The notes: a model not told the origin generated them from the letters alone. A DNA stretch of 64,000 bases from VAZQ01 sp963712565 (GCA_963712565.1 CAVQIP010000055.1:124001-188000); one strand, 5' to 3'. Numbered from the stretch's first letter, positions 24,236 through 34,044 are shown. Made by a program: numbers and translations.

Positions 24236-26077
24236 ATGCCTGCACCAACGAACCGCGCCTCCGCTCAACGCGTAACCAAGTCCGGTGCGGAGACCCGCCT
24301 CGGTTCGCTGCCGGAATGGAATCTTGCCGATCTCTACGGCGGAATGGACGATCCGCAAGTGACGCGCGATCTCGATCGCGCCGATGCCGAGAGCCTGGCA
24401 TTCGAGGACGCCTACAAAGGCAAACTGAGCGCACTCGCCAACGGGCCTGAGGCCGGGCCGGCGCTGGCTCAGGCGGTGAGGCGCTACGAGGCGCTCGACG
24501 AACTGCTCGGCCGGCTCATTTCCTATGCCGGCCTCGTCCATGCCGGCAACACGATCGATCCTGCGCGCGCCAAATTCTACGCCGACGTGCAGGAGCGCAT
24601 CACCGCCGCCTCCACGCATTTGTTGTTTTTCGTGCTCGAGCTCAATCGCCTCGACGACGCCAAACTCGAAGTGGCGATGCAAGACCGCTCGCTCGCCCAC
24701 TACCGGCCGTGGCTGGAAGACGTCCGCAAGGACAAGCCCTACCAGCTCGAGGATCGCGTCGAGCAGCTCTTTCACGAGAAGTCAGTGACGGCCTATTCGG
24801 CCTGGAACCGGCTGTTCGACGAGACCATCGCCAGCCTGCGCTTCAAGGTCGGCTCGAAGTCGCTCGCGATCGAGCCGACGCTCAATCTCATGCAGGATGC
24901 GAGCGCAGCGACGCGCAAGGCGGCGGCGCAAGCGCTTGCCAAGACGTTCAAGGAGAACCTGCGAACGTTCGCGCTGATCACCAACATCCTCGCCAAGGAC
25001 AAGGAAATCTCCGATCGTTGGCGCGGCTTCGCCGACGTGGCCGATGCCCGACACTTGTCAAATCGTGTCGAGCCCGAAGTGGTCGAGGCGCTGGTCAAGG
25101 CGGTGCGCGCGGCCTATCCCCGGCTATCCCACCGCTACTACGCGCTCAAGGCGCGCTGGTTCGGCAAGAAGCGGCTGCCGCATTGGGACCGCAACGCACC
25201 GTTGCCCAAGGTCCCGACGCGCGCGATCGGCTGGACCGAGGCGCAGGCGACCGTGCTCACCGCCTACGGGGCGTTCTCATCCGACATGGCGGCGATCGCG
25301 GAACGCTTCTTCAAGAACAACTGGATCGATGCGCCGGTGCGCCCCGGCAAGGCGCCGGGTGCCTTCGCGCATCCCACCGTGCCCTCGGTGCATCCCTATG
25401 TGCTGCTCAACTATCAGGGAAAACCGCGCGACGTGATGACGCTCGCCCACGAACTGGGCCACGGCGTGCATCAGGTGCTGGCGGCGCCCAACGGCGCGCT
25501 GATGGCGCCGACGCCGCTTACGCTCGCGGAGACCGCGAGCGTTTTCGGCGAGATGCTGACGTTCAAGAAGCTGCTCGCCAATGCCGACCGCAAGCAGCGC
25601 AAGGCCATGCTGGCCGCCAAGGTCGAGGACATGATCAATACGGTCGTGCGTCAGATCGCGTTCTATACGTTCGAGCGCAAGGTCCATACCGAACGCAGGA
25701 GCGGCGAACTCACCGCGGAGCGCCTCAACGCGCTCTGGCTCGAAGTGCAGCACGAAAGCCTCGGACCCGCGATCGAGCTCAAGCCCGGCTACGAGACGTT
25801 CTGGGCCTATATCCCGCATTTCGTGCACTCGCCGTTCTACGTCTATGCTTATGCCTTCGGAGATTGCCTGGTGAACTCGCTCTATGCGGTCTACGAGCGC
25901 TCCGCCGAAGGGTTTGCCGAGCGTTATCTGGACATGCTGGCGGCCGGCGGCACCAAGCACCATTCCGAGCTGCTGGCGCCTTTTGGGCTCGATGCCAGCG
26001 ATCCCGCCTTTTGGCAGGGCGGGCTCGGCGTGATCGAGCGGATGATCGGGGAGCTGGAAACACTGGACAGCCAGTAG
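24236..26077 (+). CDS. pepF: M3 family oligoendopeptidase F
   Basis: A 613-residue cytoplasmic zinc peptidase that degrades oligopeptides. The zinc motif HELGH is at about residues 405-409, with the third ligand glutamate in LAETASVFGE some 25 residues later, as in the M3B (PepF) family. The N-terminal helical domain (WNLADLYGGMDDPQ onward) is typical. I choose the ATG at 24236 because the sequence upstream of it is not family-like; 17 codons are open before it. No operon partner is evident. The roughly 275 bp upstream hold no gene. Confidence 0.93.
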   Translation: MPAPTNRASAQRVTKSGAETRLGSLPEWNLADLYGGMDDPQVTRDLDRADAESLAFEDAYKGKLSALANGPEAGPALAQAVRRYEALDELLGRLISYAGLVHAGNTIDPARAKFYADVQERITAASTHLLFFVLELNRLDDAKLEVAMQDRSLAHYRPWLEDVRKDKPYQLEDRVEQLFHEKSVTAYSAWNRLFDETIASLRFKVGSKSLAIEPTLNLMQDASAATRKAAAQALAKTFKENLRTFALITNILAKDKEISDRWRGFADVADARHLSNRVEPEVVEALVKAVRAAYPRLSHRYYALKARWFGKKRLPHWDRNAPLPKVPTRAIGWTEAQATVLTAYGAFSSDMAAIAERFFKNNWIDAPVRPGKAPGAFAHPTVPSVHPYVLLNYQGKPRDVMTLAHELGHGVHQVLAAPNGALMAPTPLTLAETASVFGEMLTFKKLLANADRKQRKAMLAAKVEDMINTVVRQIAFYTFERKVHTERRSGELTAERLNALWLEVQHESLGPAIELKPGYETFWAYIPHFVHSPFYVYAYAFGDCLVNSLYAVYERSAEGFAERYLDMLAAGGTKHHSELLAPFGLDASDPAFWQGGLGVIERMIGELETLDSQ

Positions 26078-26167
26078 GCGCGCGAAAATAATCTCTACTG
26101 CAATCAGGAGTTGAAGCCGGCCGCCGCGCCTGATAGGCTGCCCGCTAAACGAACGGGAGAATCAGCC

Positions 26168-28555
26168 ATGTCTTCCGGCCAGGTCTTCAATTTCAACGAC
26201 GTCTTTCGCAGCGAAATCTCGGTCATCAATGAACGGCGTGCGCGCGAACAACCGGCGCGCGAGCCGGTCGTTCTTCAGACCGACGCGGATGACGGCGTGG
26301 GGGAGCCGGTGCTGGGTCCGAACGAGGACGCCAATGTCGTGGGCCTGGCGCTTTCGGGCGGAGGGATCCGCTCGGCCGCGTTCTGTCTCGGTGCGCTGCA
26401 GGCACTGAACGAGGCCGGCGTCCTCAAAAAGGTGGATTATCTTTCGACCGTGTCGGGCGGCGGCTATATCGGTTGTTCGTTGTCCGCCGGTTTGGAAACG
26501 ACGCACGGGAAGTTTCCGTTCGAAAGTCGGGTGGTGGAGGACGAAACCGCTTCGGTGCAACACCTGCGCGACTATTCGAACTATCTTTTTCCCAGCGGTG
26601 CCGTCGACGTCTTGCACAATGCCTCGATCTATGTGCGGGGCCTGGTGGCGAATTTCATGCTGATCATGCCGTTTCTGCTCGTGGGAGCGGTGTTGACGAT
26701 CGTTTCGTATACCGCACCCGACACAGAGCACACGACGAATCTGTTCGGCGTACCAGTGTGGAATCCGTTCGGCCTTCCGCACTTCGCCATCACGATCTAT
26801 CTCAGCTTGATCCTGCTGCTGTTGGCTGTCGGCTGGAGCTTGCTGCGTTCGACCCGCAGGTTTCAAAACCGATCCGAGGTCCCGAGCGGGCCGACCACAT
26901 TCGTCGGACTGGCGGTTCTGGTAGTCCTGCTCTCCGCATTTTGTGAATTACAGCCGTTCGTGCTGAGTGGAATGTTCGAGCAGCAGGCGGGATCGTTCTT
27001 CGCCGCGTTGTCAAAATCGATCAACACGATCGCCGCAACGCTCGCGCCGCTCGCCGCGGTGCTCGCATTACTCGGCGGCAAGCTTGGTGAATTCGTCAAG
27101 AGCGCCACGGAATCTCCGCGCACACGGGCCAAGATCGCGGGCTACGCCGCGAAGGCGGCGATCTACATTGCCGCGATGGCCGTTCCGCTGGTGCTGTGGG
27201 CGGTCTATCTCAACATCACGTATTGGGGACTTTGCATCGATGCGCAGACGCCCGGGTGCGCTCCCGCGTGGCTCGAAACGCTCGCGCGCCATGGTTTGTT
27301 CGGCACACGCCCCGCCGCAGGTCTTTATCTGCTCGTTGCCGCCGTCTTTTTCGTCTTGACGCTGTTCCTGCGACCGAATGCAAATTCCCTGCATCCGCTC
27401 TATCGCGACCGGCTCGGAAAGGCGTTTCTGTTCGAGCCGCAAGCTGCACTCCGGAAAAACAGGGATGAACTCAAGCCGTCGGGGATGCACCTGAGCCAGG
27501 TATCCGGTCGACACGGGCCTTATCATCTGATCAATACCGCGCTCAACATTCAGAACTCCAAGACCGCCAACAAGCGCGGTCGAAACGCGGACTTCTTTCT
27601 ATTGAGCCAGAATTTCGTCGGCAGCGAGACTACATGCTACGTGGCGACCCAGGATATGGAGAAGATCCAGACCGGGCTCGACCTTGCCGCCGCAATGGCA
27701 ATCTCCGGGGCGGCCGCCTCCTCCAACATGGGAGCCCAAAGCATCAAGCCGTTGACGCCGACCTTGGCGCTGATGAACGTCCGGCTGGGCTTCTGGTTGC
27801 GAAATCCGCTGCGCGTGGCCAAGGGTGGGGCGCGCAACATCTGGACGAATTTCTATTTTCTGCTGGAGCTTCTCGGCCTGCTCAACGAGCGCAGAAAATC
27901 GGTTTATCTGACCGACGGCGGCCATATCGAGAACCTCGGCCTCTATGAGCTGCTCAAGCGCCGCTGTCGCGTGATCATCGCCGTTGACGCCGAAGCCGAT
28001 TGGGAGATGGCGTTCGGTTCGTTCAACACCCTCGTCCGCTATGCCCGCATCGATTTTGGGTTGGAGATCGAGCTGCCGTGGCAGCAGATCACCGATGTGA
28101 GCCGGGCCACCAGGCAGGCCATGGACGAGGACGGCGACTGCCCCAAATTGAAGGGGCCGCATTGCGCGATCGGCGAGATCAGCTATCCCTCCGGCCGCAA
28201 GGGCATCCTCGTCTACATCAAATCCTCATTGACCGGGGACGAGAACGACTACGTCTTCCACTATCGGAAACGCTATTCCGACTTTCCGCACGAGACCACC
28301 ATCGATCAGATGTTCAGCGAGGAGCAGTTCGAAGCCTATCGAGCCTTGGGCTATCATGCCGCCTATGGGCTGTTCGATCGCCGCGACGACTTTGCAAAAC
28401 TCGATCCGGCCGAATTCCCCCGGATGCGGGAGCAAATCGCGGTGCTCGATCGGCTGTTCCCGCGTGCGACGAGGGCCGGGACCGCGAGCCAGTCCCGGCA
28501 TTTTGCCGACTGGCTGCCGGCGACGCCGGTCGGCGATCCTGCCGCGCCCAGGTAG
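26168..28555 (+). CDS. Patatin-like phospholipase with inserted membrane domain
   Basis: A 795-residue protein. The patatin oxyanion motif GGGIRS is at about residues 65-70, the nucleophile Ser is in STVSGGG at about 96, and the catalytic DGG (TDGGHIENLG) is near 582. Between them lie about six hydrophobic segments (about 155-420), so the lipase core is split around a membrane domain, a layout known in large bacterial patatin-like proteins. It is probably a membrane-anchored acyl hydrolase acting on phospholipids or other lipids. The start at 26168 has GGGAGA upstream. There is no signal peptide, so the catalytic halves probably face the cytoplasm. Confidence 0.87.
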   Translation: MSSGQVFNFNDVFRSEISVINERRAREQPAREPVVLQTDADDGVGEPVLGPNEDANVVGLALSGGGIRSAAFCLGALQALNEAGVLKKVDYLSTVSGGGYIGCSLSAGLETTHGKFPFESRVVEDETASVQHLRDYSNYLFPSGAVDVLHNASIYVRGLVANFMLIMPFLLVGAVLTIVSYTAPDTEHTTNLFGVPVWNPFGLPHFAITIYLSLILLLLAVGWSLLRSTRRFQNRSEVPSGPTTFVGLAVLVVLLSAFCELQPFVLSGMFEQQAGSFFAALSKSINTIAATLAPLAAVLALLGGKLGEFVKSATESPRTRAKIAGYAAKAAIYIAAMAVPLVLWAVYLNITYWGLCIDAQTPGCAPAWLETLARHGLFGTRPAAGLYLLVAAVFFVLTLFLRPNANSLHPLYRDRLGKAFLFEPQAALRKNRDELKPSGMHLSQVSGRHGPYHLINTALNIQNSKTANKRGRNADFFLLSQNFVGSETTCYVATQDMEKIQTGLDLAAAMAISGAAASSNMGAQSIKPLTPTLALMNVRLGFWLRNPLRVAKGGARNIWTNFYFLLELLGLLNERRKSVYLTDGGHIENLGLYELLKRRCRVIIAVDAEADWEMAFGSFNTLVRYARIDFGLEIELPWQQITDVSRATRQAMDEDGDCPKLKGPHCAIGEISYPSGRKGILVYIKSSLTGDENDYVFHYRKRYSDFPHETTIDQMFSEEQFEAYRALGYHAAYGLFDRRDDFAKLDPAEFPRMREQIAVLDRLFPRATRAGTASQSRHFADWLPATPVGDPAAPR

Positions 28556-28687
28556 TCGTGGCGCACCTGCGGCGGAATATCCACGGGCGCTCCGCATTCT
28601 ATCCAACCGAAGCTTGGTGGCGCGCGCTCTTTCGATTCCGTCGATCGATCCTAGATGTGATGTGAGCGTCGCCTTGCTCGGCGCAGA

Positions 28688-30067
28688 ATGGCGATCATGA
28701 CCGACCGCGAAGCCAATCGTTTCTCCGCCCGCGCCGCGCGCTACGCCCGGGTCGGGGCCAATATGAGCGGCGTCGCCGCGCGCATCGCGGGTGCGCGCTT
28801 CCTTGGCCTGGCGCTCGATCGCGGCAGGAACGCGACCGAGCTCGCACTGGCGCTCGGCGGCCTCAAGGGGCCGATCATGAAGGTGGCACAGCTCATGGCC
28901 ACCATTCCCGATGCCCTGCCGCCGGAATACGCGGCCGAGTTGATGAAGCTGCAAAGCGAGGCGCCGCCCATGGGCTGGGCCTTCGTCAAGCGCCGCATGG
29001 GCGCCGAGCTCGGCGCTGACTGGCAGAAGAAATTCGCCAGCTTCGAGCATCATCCCGCCGCCGCCGCCTCGCTCGGGCAGGTGCACCGCGCACGCGCCCA
29101 CGACGGCGCCGAGCTTGCCTGCAAGCTGCAATATCCCGACATGCAGTCGGCGGTAGAGGCGGATTTGCGACAATTGCAGCTGATCTTCGCCATCCACCGG
29201 CGCATGGACCCGGTGATCGACACTACCGAAATCGCCAAGGAAATCGGCGCGCGCATCCGCGAGGAGCTCGATTATCGGCGCGAAGCCAAGCACGTCATGC
29301 TGTACCGGCTCATGCTGGAAGGGATCGAGCAGATCCGCGTACCGCGGGTGTGGCCGGAACTCTCCACCGGCCGGCTCCTCACCCTCGACTGGCTCGCAGG
29401 GCGCCGTTTGCTCGAACACACGAAGGCCGACCTCGCCACCCGCAACCGGCTCGGGACCGCGATGTTCGCGGCTTGGTGGTGGTCGTTCAGCCGCTACGGC
29501 GTGATCCACGGCGACCCACATCTCGGCAATTACACCGTGTTCGACGTGGCCGGCCGGCCCGCCGGCATCAATCTCCTGGACTACGGCTGCATCCGTATCT
29601 TCCCGCCGAGATTCGCCGGCGGTGTCGTCGATCTCTATCATGGCCTGCTGCGCGGAGACCATGATCTCATCGTTCATGCCTACCAGACCTGGGGCTTCAA
29701 ACGGCTCGATCGCGAGTTGATTGACGTGCTCAATATCTGGGCGCGGTTCATCTACGGACCCCTGCTGGACGACCGGGTGCGCAGTCTCGCCGACGGCGTC
29801 AAGCCGTCGGAATACGGCAGGCGCGAAGCGTTCCGAGTGCATCAGGCGCTCAAGCGGAGAGGCCCGGTGACGGTACCGCGCGAGTTCGTATTCATGGACC
29901 GCGCGGCGATCGGTCTCGGCGCGGTGTTTCTCCACCTGCGCGCCGAGCTCAATTTCCACAAGCTGTTCAACGCGGCAATCGAGGAGTTTTCGATTCGCCG
30001 CGTCACCGACCGGCAGAATGCAGCGCTCGCGGCCGTTGGCCTCGACCAGCCCGCGCCCGGACGTTGA
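28688..30067 (+). CDS. ABC1/UbiB (ADCK) family atypical kinase
   Basis: A 459-residue protein of the AarF/UbiB/ADCK family, protein-kinase-like ATPases linked to ubiquinone synthesis and lipid handling. Family motifs present are the KxGQ-like GPIMKVAQLMA, the AAASLGQVHRA A-rich loop, the ELACKLQYPD lysine, EELDYRREA, the catalytic HGDPHLGNY and the metal-binding LDYGCIR. No C-terminal membrane helices are obvious, unlike true UbiB, so it is better called an ABC1 kinase of unknown substrate. The ATG at 28697 is an alternative start. It is not in an obvious operon. Confidence 0.87.
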   Translation: MAIMTDREANRFSARAARYARVGANMSGVAARIAGARFLGLALDRGRNATELALALGGLKGPIMKVAQLMATIPDALPPEYAAELMKLQSEAPPMGWAFVKRRMGAELGADWQKKFASFEHHPAAAASLGQVHRARAHDGAELACKLQYPDMQSAVEADLRQLQLIFAIHRRMDPVIDTTEIAKEIGARIREELDYRREAKHVMLYRLMLEGIEQIRVPRVWPELSTGRLLTLDWLAGRRLLEHTKADLATRNRLGTAMFAAWWWSFSRYGVIHGDPHLGNYTVFDVAGRPAGINLLDYGCIRIFPPRFAGGVVDLYHGLLRGDHDLIVHAYQTWGFKRLDRELIDVLNIWARFIYGPLLDDRVRSLADGVKPSEYGRREAFRVHQALKRRGPVTVPREFVFMDRAAIGLGAVFLHLRAELNFHKLFNAAIEEFSIRRVTDRQNAALAAVGLDQPAPGR

Positions 30068-30251
30068 CCAGCGGCGCGCCGCGAGCGCGATGACGGTCGG
30101 CTCGAGCCGTCGGTCCGCGCCGGGACCGAAAAAGATGGCGGCGACGATATCGCAGCCATGCTGGCGCCGAAGTCCGTCGGCGCCGTTGCCCTCTCGGAGT
30201 AATTGCGCTAATCCCCCGCCTGCCGGACAGGACGCGACATTGGAGGATCGA

Positions 30252-30545
30252 ATGGCCGACCACGGGCATGTCGAATACGCCACCGCGGAGGGCAACGACC
30301 TTCCGGCACACGTGGCGATGTATGACCGGTTCGTTCATTTGGTCGTCGTCGGCGGTGCCCATGTCACCAACATCGTCCTGGGATTGGCGATCGGCGCCGT
30401 CGCGAGTCACTGGCTGGTCGCCTTCGCAGTCATGTTGATTGCGACTGGCGTGGCCATCCACGGCTTTGCAACCGGCGCAAGACTGCCGAGCATGGTGATG
30501 GTGGTGGTCGCGCTGATCGCGCTCGCGCTCACCTCTGGTGGCTGA
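30252..30545 (+). CDS. aa3-type cytochrome c oxidase subunit IV-like protein
   Basis: A 97-residue protein. The N-terminal segment (residues 1-32, ending PAHVAMYDRFVHLV) resembles the short aa3-type oxidase subunit IV family, and is followed by two or three hydrophobic helices. Family members are usually 45-70 residues with one helix, so this copy is longer. A gene of this family upstream of pntAA is an arrangement I recall from other Rhizobiales. GGAGGA lies just before the ATG at 30252. A role in the oxidase complex is inferred from family only. Confidence 0.7.
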   Translation: MADHGHVEYATAEGNDLPAHVAMYDRFVHLVVVGGAHVTNIVLGLAIGAVASHWLVAFAVMLIATGVAIHGFATGARLPSMVMVVVALIALALTSGG

Positions 30546-30587
30546 CGCCGGGCTCTGAAAGGTCGCCGGTCACGAGGAGGCGGGTGA

Positions 30588-31721
30588 ATGCGCATTGCGG
30601 TCGCGCGTGAGGTCGACCCGATGGAAGGTCGGGTCGCCGCGACGCCGGAAACGGTGAAGAAGATGAAAGGGCTCGGCGCCGACGTCGCCGTCGAGCCGGG
30701 CGCCGGCACGAAGTCCGGAATTCCCGATGCCGAATTCGCCGCCGCGGGTGCAACCGTGCTCGAGGGCGCGGTCAGGAACGCCGACGTGGTGCTCAAGGTG
30801 CGCCGGCCGGCCGCCTCCGAGCTTGCAGGCTACAAGCGGGGCGCCCTGGTCATCGCCATCATGGATCCCTATGGCGAGGACGCCGCGCTCAAGACCATGG
30901 CCGAGGCCGGCGTCACTGCCTTCGCCATGGAGCTGATGCCGCGCGTCACCCGCGCCCAGGTCATGGACGTGCTGTCGAGCCAGGCCAACCTCGCCGGCTA
31001 TCGTGCGGTGATCGATGCCGCCGCCGAATACGGCCGCGCGCTGCCGATGATGATGACCGCCGCCGGCACGGTGCCGGCGGCGAAGGTCTTCGTCATGGGC
31101 GCGGGGGTCGCCGGCCTGCAGGCGATCGCGACCGCGCGCCGCCTCGGCGCCATCGTCACCGCCACCGACGTGCGCCCGGCCGCCAAGGAGCAGGTGGAAA
31201 GCCTGGGTGCCAAGTTCATCGCGGTCGAGAACGAGGAATTCAAGCAGGCGGAGACCGCGGGCGGCTACGCCAAGGAAATGTCGAAAGACTATCAGGCCAA
31301 GCAAGCGGCCCTCGTCGCCGAGCACATCAAGAAGCAGGACATTGTGGTCACGACCGCGCTGATTCCAGGCCGTCCGGCCCCGCGGCTCATTTCGAAAGAG
31401 ATGGTGGCCTCGATGCGTCCCGGCTCGGTGATCGTCGATCTCGCGGTCGATCGCGGCGGCAATTGCGAACTCAGCAGACGCGGCGAGGTCGCGGACGTGG
31501 GCGGCGTCAAGATCGTCGGCCATCTCAACGTGCCGAGCCGCATCGCCGCCTCGGCTTCGAGCCTGTACGCCAGGAACCTGTTCGCCTTCCTCGAGATTCT
31601 CGTGGACAAGGACAAGAAGGGGCTGGCGATCAAATGGGACGACGAGATCGTGCAGGCCACCGCGCTCACCCGCGACGGCGCCGTGATCCATCCGAACTTC
31701 GCGCCCAAGAACGCGGCGTGA
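30588..31721 (+). CDS. pntAA: NAD(P) transhydrogenase subunit alpha, part 1
   Basis: A 377-residue NAD(H)-binding subunit (domain I) of the proton-translocating transhydrogenase, which reduces NADP+ with NADH using the proton gradient. It has the alanine dehydrogenase/PNT N-terminal fold and the Rossmann motif GAGVAGLQAIATARRLGA near residues 168-185, followed by TDVRPAAKEQVESLGAKF. The RQD-type loop region is intact. GAGGAGG precedes the ATG. It forms an operon with pntAB and pntB. The separate alpha part 1 and part 2 genes are the usual arrangement in alphaproteobacteria. Confidence 0.96.
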   Translation: MRIAVAREVDPMEGRVAATPETVKKMKGLGADVAVEPGAGTKSGIPDAEFAAAGATVLEGAVRNADVVLKVRRPAASELAGYKRGALVIAIMDPYGEDAALKTMAEAGVTAFAMELMPRVTRAQVMDVLSSQANLAGYRAVIDAAAEYGRALPMMMTAAGTVPAAKVFVMGAGVAGLQAIATARRLGAIVTATDVRPAAKEQVESLGAKFIAVENEEFKQAETAGGYAKEMSKDYQAKQAALVAEHIKKQDIVVTTALIPGRPAPRLISKEMVASMRPGSVIVDLAVDRGGNCELSRRGEVADVGGVKIVGHLNVPSRIAASASSLYARNLFAFLEILVDKDKKGLAIKWDDEIVQATALTRDGAVIHPNFAPKNAA

Positions 31722-31757
31722 GAGCGCCACGCGCGACGCCTCCGACGGAGACCCTTC

Positions 31758-32201
31758 ATGCTCACCGTGATCCCAGCCGGCCAGCTCGCAACCCTGGCGG
31801 CTCCCGCAGCCCGGGATGCCGCCCCCGATATCGTCCTCGCCCAACTCGACATCATCGCGGCGGCGAGCGGCGGCGCCATGCATGCCGCGACCAGCGGGAC
31901 GATCGATCCGTTCGTGTTCCGCTTCTCGATCTTCGTGCTGGCGATCTTCGTGGGCTATTACGTGGTGTGGTCGGTGACGCCCGCTTTGCACACGCCGCTG
32001 ATGTCGGTGACCAACGCGATCTCGTCGGTGATCGTGGTCGGTGCGCTGCTCGCCGTCGGCGTTCCGCTGGCGGCCGACGGAGCGGGGCCGATCTGGGCGC
32101 GCGCGCTCGGCTTCGTCGCGTTGGGCTTTGCTTCGGTCAACATCTTCGGCGGCTTCCTGGTGACGCAACGCATGCTCGGTATGTACCAGAAGAAGAAGTG
32201 A
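31758..32201 (+). CDS. pntAB: NAD(P) transhydrogenase subunit alpha, part 2
   Basis: A 147-residue membrane subunit with about four transmembrane helices that forms half of the proton channel (domain II). The segment PALHTPLMSVTNAISSVIVVGAL is a family hallmark, and the chain ends in NIFGGFLVTQRMLGMY followed by lysines. The first 45 residues are longer than strictly needed; an internal start at the methionine near residue 41 is possible. It follows pntAA after 36 bp. Confidence 0.95.
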   Translation: MLTVIPAGQLATLAAPAARDAAPDIVLAQLDIIAAASGGAMHAATSGTIDPFVFRFSIFVLAIFVGYYVVWSVTPALHTPLMSVTNAISSVIVVGALLAVGVPLAADGAGPIWARALGFVALGFASVNIFGGFLVTQRMLGMYQKKK

Positions 32202-32231
32202 CGGCTATGAGCGCGCTCAGTCTTTCCTTTG

Positions 32232-32326
32232 CGTCATTGCCGGGCTTGACCCGGCAAGCCATGATCTTCGTGAAAAGCAATTTTGGCGAAGAGAGATGGA
32301 TGCGCGGGTCAAGCCCGCGCATGACG
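32232..32326. repeat. Rhizobial-type intergenic palindromic repeat inside the pnt operon
   Basis: An inverted repeat of about 26 bp: CGTCATTGCCGGGCTTGAC at 32232 onward pairs with GTCAAGCCCGCGCATGACG ending at 32326, flanking an AT-richer centre. The CGGGCTTGACCCG core and CGTCAT/ATGACG ends are typical of dispersed palindromic repeats in Bradyrhizobium and relatives. It sits between pntAB and pntB, so it would be transcribed as a hairpin in the operon mRNA. Confidence 0.8.
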
Positions 32327-32355
32327 GAGAGACGTTCAAGCGCCGGAGCCGGCCG

Positions 32356-33750
32356 ATGAGCGCTGATCTCGCCGCGCTGCTCTATCTCGTCGCCGCCGTT
32401 CTCTTCATCCTGGCGCTGCGCGGGCTCTCGAGCCCGGAGACCAGCCGGCAAGGCAACTTGTTCGGCATGGTCGGCATGGCGATCGCCATCATCACCACGC
32501 TCGCCTCGCATCCGCCCGCCGGCGTCAGCGCCTGGGCGCTCGTTCTCCTTGGCTTTTGCATCGGCGGCGGCACCGGGGCGGTGATCGCGCGCCGCGTGCC
32601 GATGACCGCGATGCCGGAACTGGTCGCCGCCTTCCATTCGCTGGTCGGCATGGCGGCGGTGCTGGTGGCGGCCGGCGCGCTCTATGCGCCCACCGCCTTC
32701 GACATCGGCACCCCCGGCGCGATCCCCAAGCCGAACCTGGTCGAAATGTCGCTCGGCGCCGCCATCGGCGCCGTCACCTTCACCGGCTCGGTGATCGCGT
32801 TCTTGAAGCTTTCGGGCCGCATGAGCGGCGCGCCGATCATCCTGCCCGCGCGCCACGTCATCAACATCGCGCTCGCGGCCGGAATCGTCGCGCTGATTTT
32901 CTGGTTCGTGCGCGCCGAAAGCCATCCCGCCTTCTGGCTGTTATCCTTGGCGGCGTTTACCTTCGGCGTGTTGATCATCGTTCCGATCGGCGGCGCCGAC
33001 ATGCCGGTGGTGATCTCGATGCTCAATTCCTATTCCGGCTGGGCCGCTGCCGGCATCGGCTTCACGCTGGGGAATTCCGCGCTCATCGTCACCGGCGCGC
33101 TGGTCGGCTCGTCCGGCGCGATCCTGTCCTACATCATGTGCAAGGGCATGAACCGCAGCTTCATCTCCGTCATCCTGGGCGGATTCGGCGGCGAGGTCGC
33201 GGGACCGGCGGCGGGCAAGGAGCAGCGGCCGGTGAAGCAAGGCTCCGCCGAGGACGCCGCCTTCGTGCTCAAGAACGCCGGCAAGGTGATCATCGTGCCG
33301 GGTTACGGCATGGCGGTGGCGCAGGCCCAGCACGCCTTGCGCGAGATGGCGGACCGGCTCAAGAAGGAAGGCGTCGAGGTGAAATACGCCATCCATCCCG
33401 TGGCCGGCCGTATGCCCGGCCACATGAACGTGCTGCTCGCTGAGGCGAACGTTCCCTACGACGAGGTGTTCGAGCTCGACGACATCAATTCGGAATTCGC
33501 CCAGGCCGACGTTGCCTTCGTCATCGGCGCCAACGACGTGACCAACCCGGCGGCCAAGGAGGATCCGTCCTCGCCGATCTACGGCATGCCGGTGCTCGAG
33601 GTCTGGAAGGCGGGCACGGTGATGTTCTCCAAGCGCTCGCTGTCGTCGGGCTATGCCGGCATCGACAACACGCTGTTCTACCGCGACAACACCATGATGT
33701 TGTTCGGCGACGCCAAGAAGATGACGGAAGAGATCGTCAAGGCGCTTTGA
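32356..33750 (+). CDS. pntB: NAD(P) transhydrogenase subunit beta
   Basis: A 464-residue subunit with about eight or nine membrane helices (domain II) followed by the NADP(H)-binding domain III from about residue 290. Family motifs are GMVGMAIAI, SYSGWAAAGIGF-like, the NADP-site GYGMAVAQAQH, HPVAGRMPGHMNVLLAEA, and GANDVTNP near the C-terminus. The start at 32356 is preceded by GCCGGAGCCGG. It is separated from pntAB by a palindromic repeat and completes the transhydrogenase operon that supplies NADPH. Confidence 0.96.
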   Translation: MSADLAALLYLVAAVLFILALRGLSSPETSRQGNLFGMVGMAIAIITTLASHPPAGVSAWALVLLGFCIGGGTGAVIARRVPMTAMPELVAAFHSLVGMAAVLVAAGALYAPTAFDIGTPGAIPKPNLVEMSLGAAIGAVTFTGSVIAFLKLSGRMSGAPIILPARHVINIALAAGIVALIFWFVRAESHPAFWLLSLAAFTFGVLIIVPIGGADMPVVISMLNSYSGWAAAGIGFTLGNSALIVTGALVGSSGAILSYIMCKGMNRSFISVILGGFGGEVAGPAAGKEQRPVKQGSAEDAAFVLKNAGKVIIVPGYGMAVAQAQHALREMADRLKKEGVEVKYAIHPVAGRMPGHMNVLLAEANVPYDEVFELDDINSEFAQADVAFVIGANDVTNPAAKEDPSSPIYGMPVLEVWKAGTVMFSKRSLSSGYAGIDNTLFYRDNTMMLFGDAKKMTEEIVKAL

Positions 33751-33756
33751 CCTTGG

Positions 33757-34044
33757 TCATCGGCCCGGCTGCCTGCCGGCGCGCAGCTCGTCGAGCAGGC
33801 CATGCATGCTCCGGCGCAGGCCGTGCATCTGATCGATGAGGTGCAGGATGACCGAGACCCCCTCGTCATTGACGCCGAAGTCCTCACGCAGATCGCGGAT
33901 GAGTTGCGCGCGCGCCAGGTCGACGTCGGAGAACATGAGCTCGGGATCGGTTTGCGGCGGAACGATCCAACCCGCGGCGATCCAGTCCTCCAGGGATCGG
34001 TGCTCCAGACGCGCACGGATCAAGAATTCCCGAATGGTGATCAT
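33757..34044 (-). CDS. cbpM: Chaperone modulator CbpM-like protein
   Basis: A 95-residue protein of the CbpM/MerR-HTH-like family. The N-terminal ITIREFLIRARLEHRSLEDWIAAGW helix pair and the following acidic FSDVDLARAQLIRDLREDFG match CbpM, which binds the J-domain of CbpA and inhibits its co-chaperone and DNA-binding activity. It starts immediately after the CbpA stop codon with no spacer. It converges on pntB with a 6-bp gap. Confidence 0.85.
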   Translation of the reverse strand: MITIREFLIRARLEHRSLEDWIAAGWIVPPQTDPELMFSDVDLARAQLIRDLREDFGVNDEGVSVILHLIDQMHGLRRSMHGLLDELRAGRQPGR

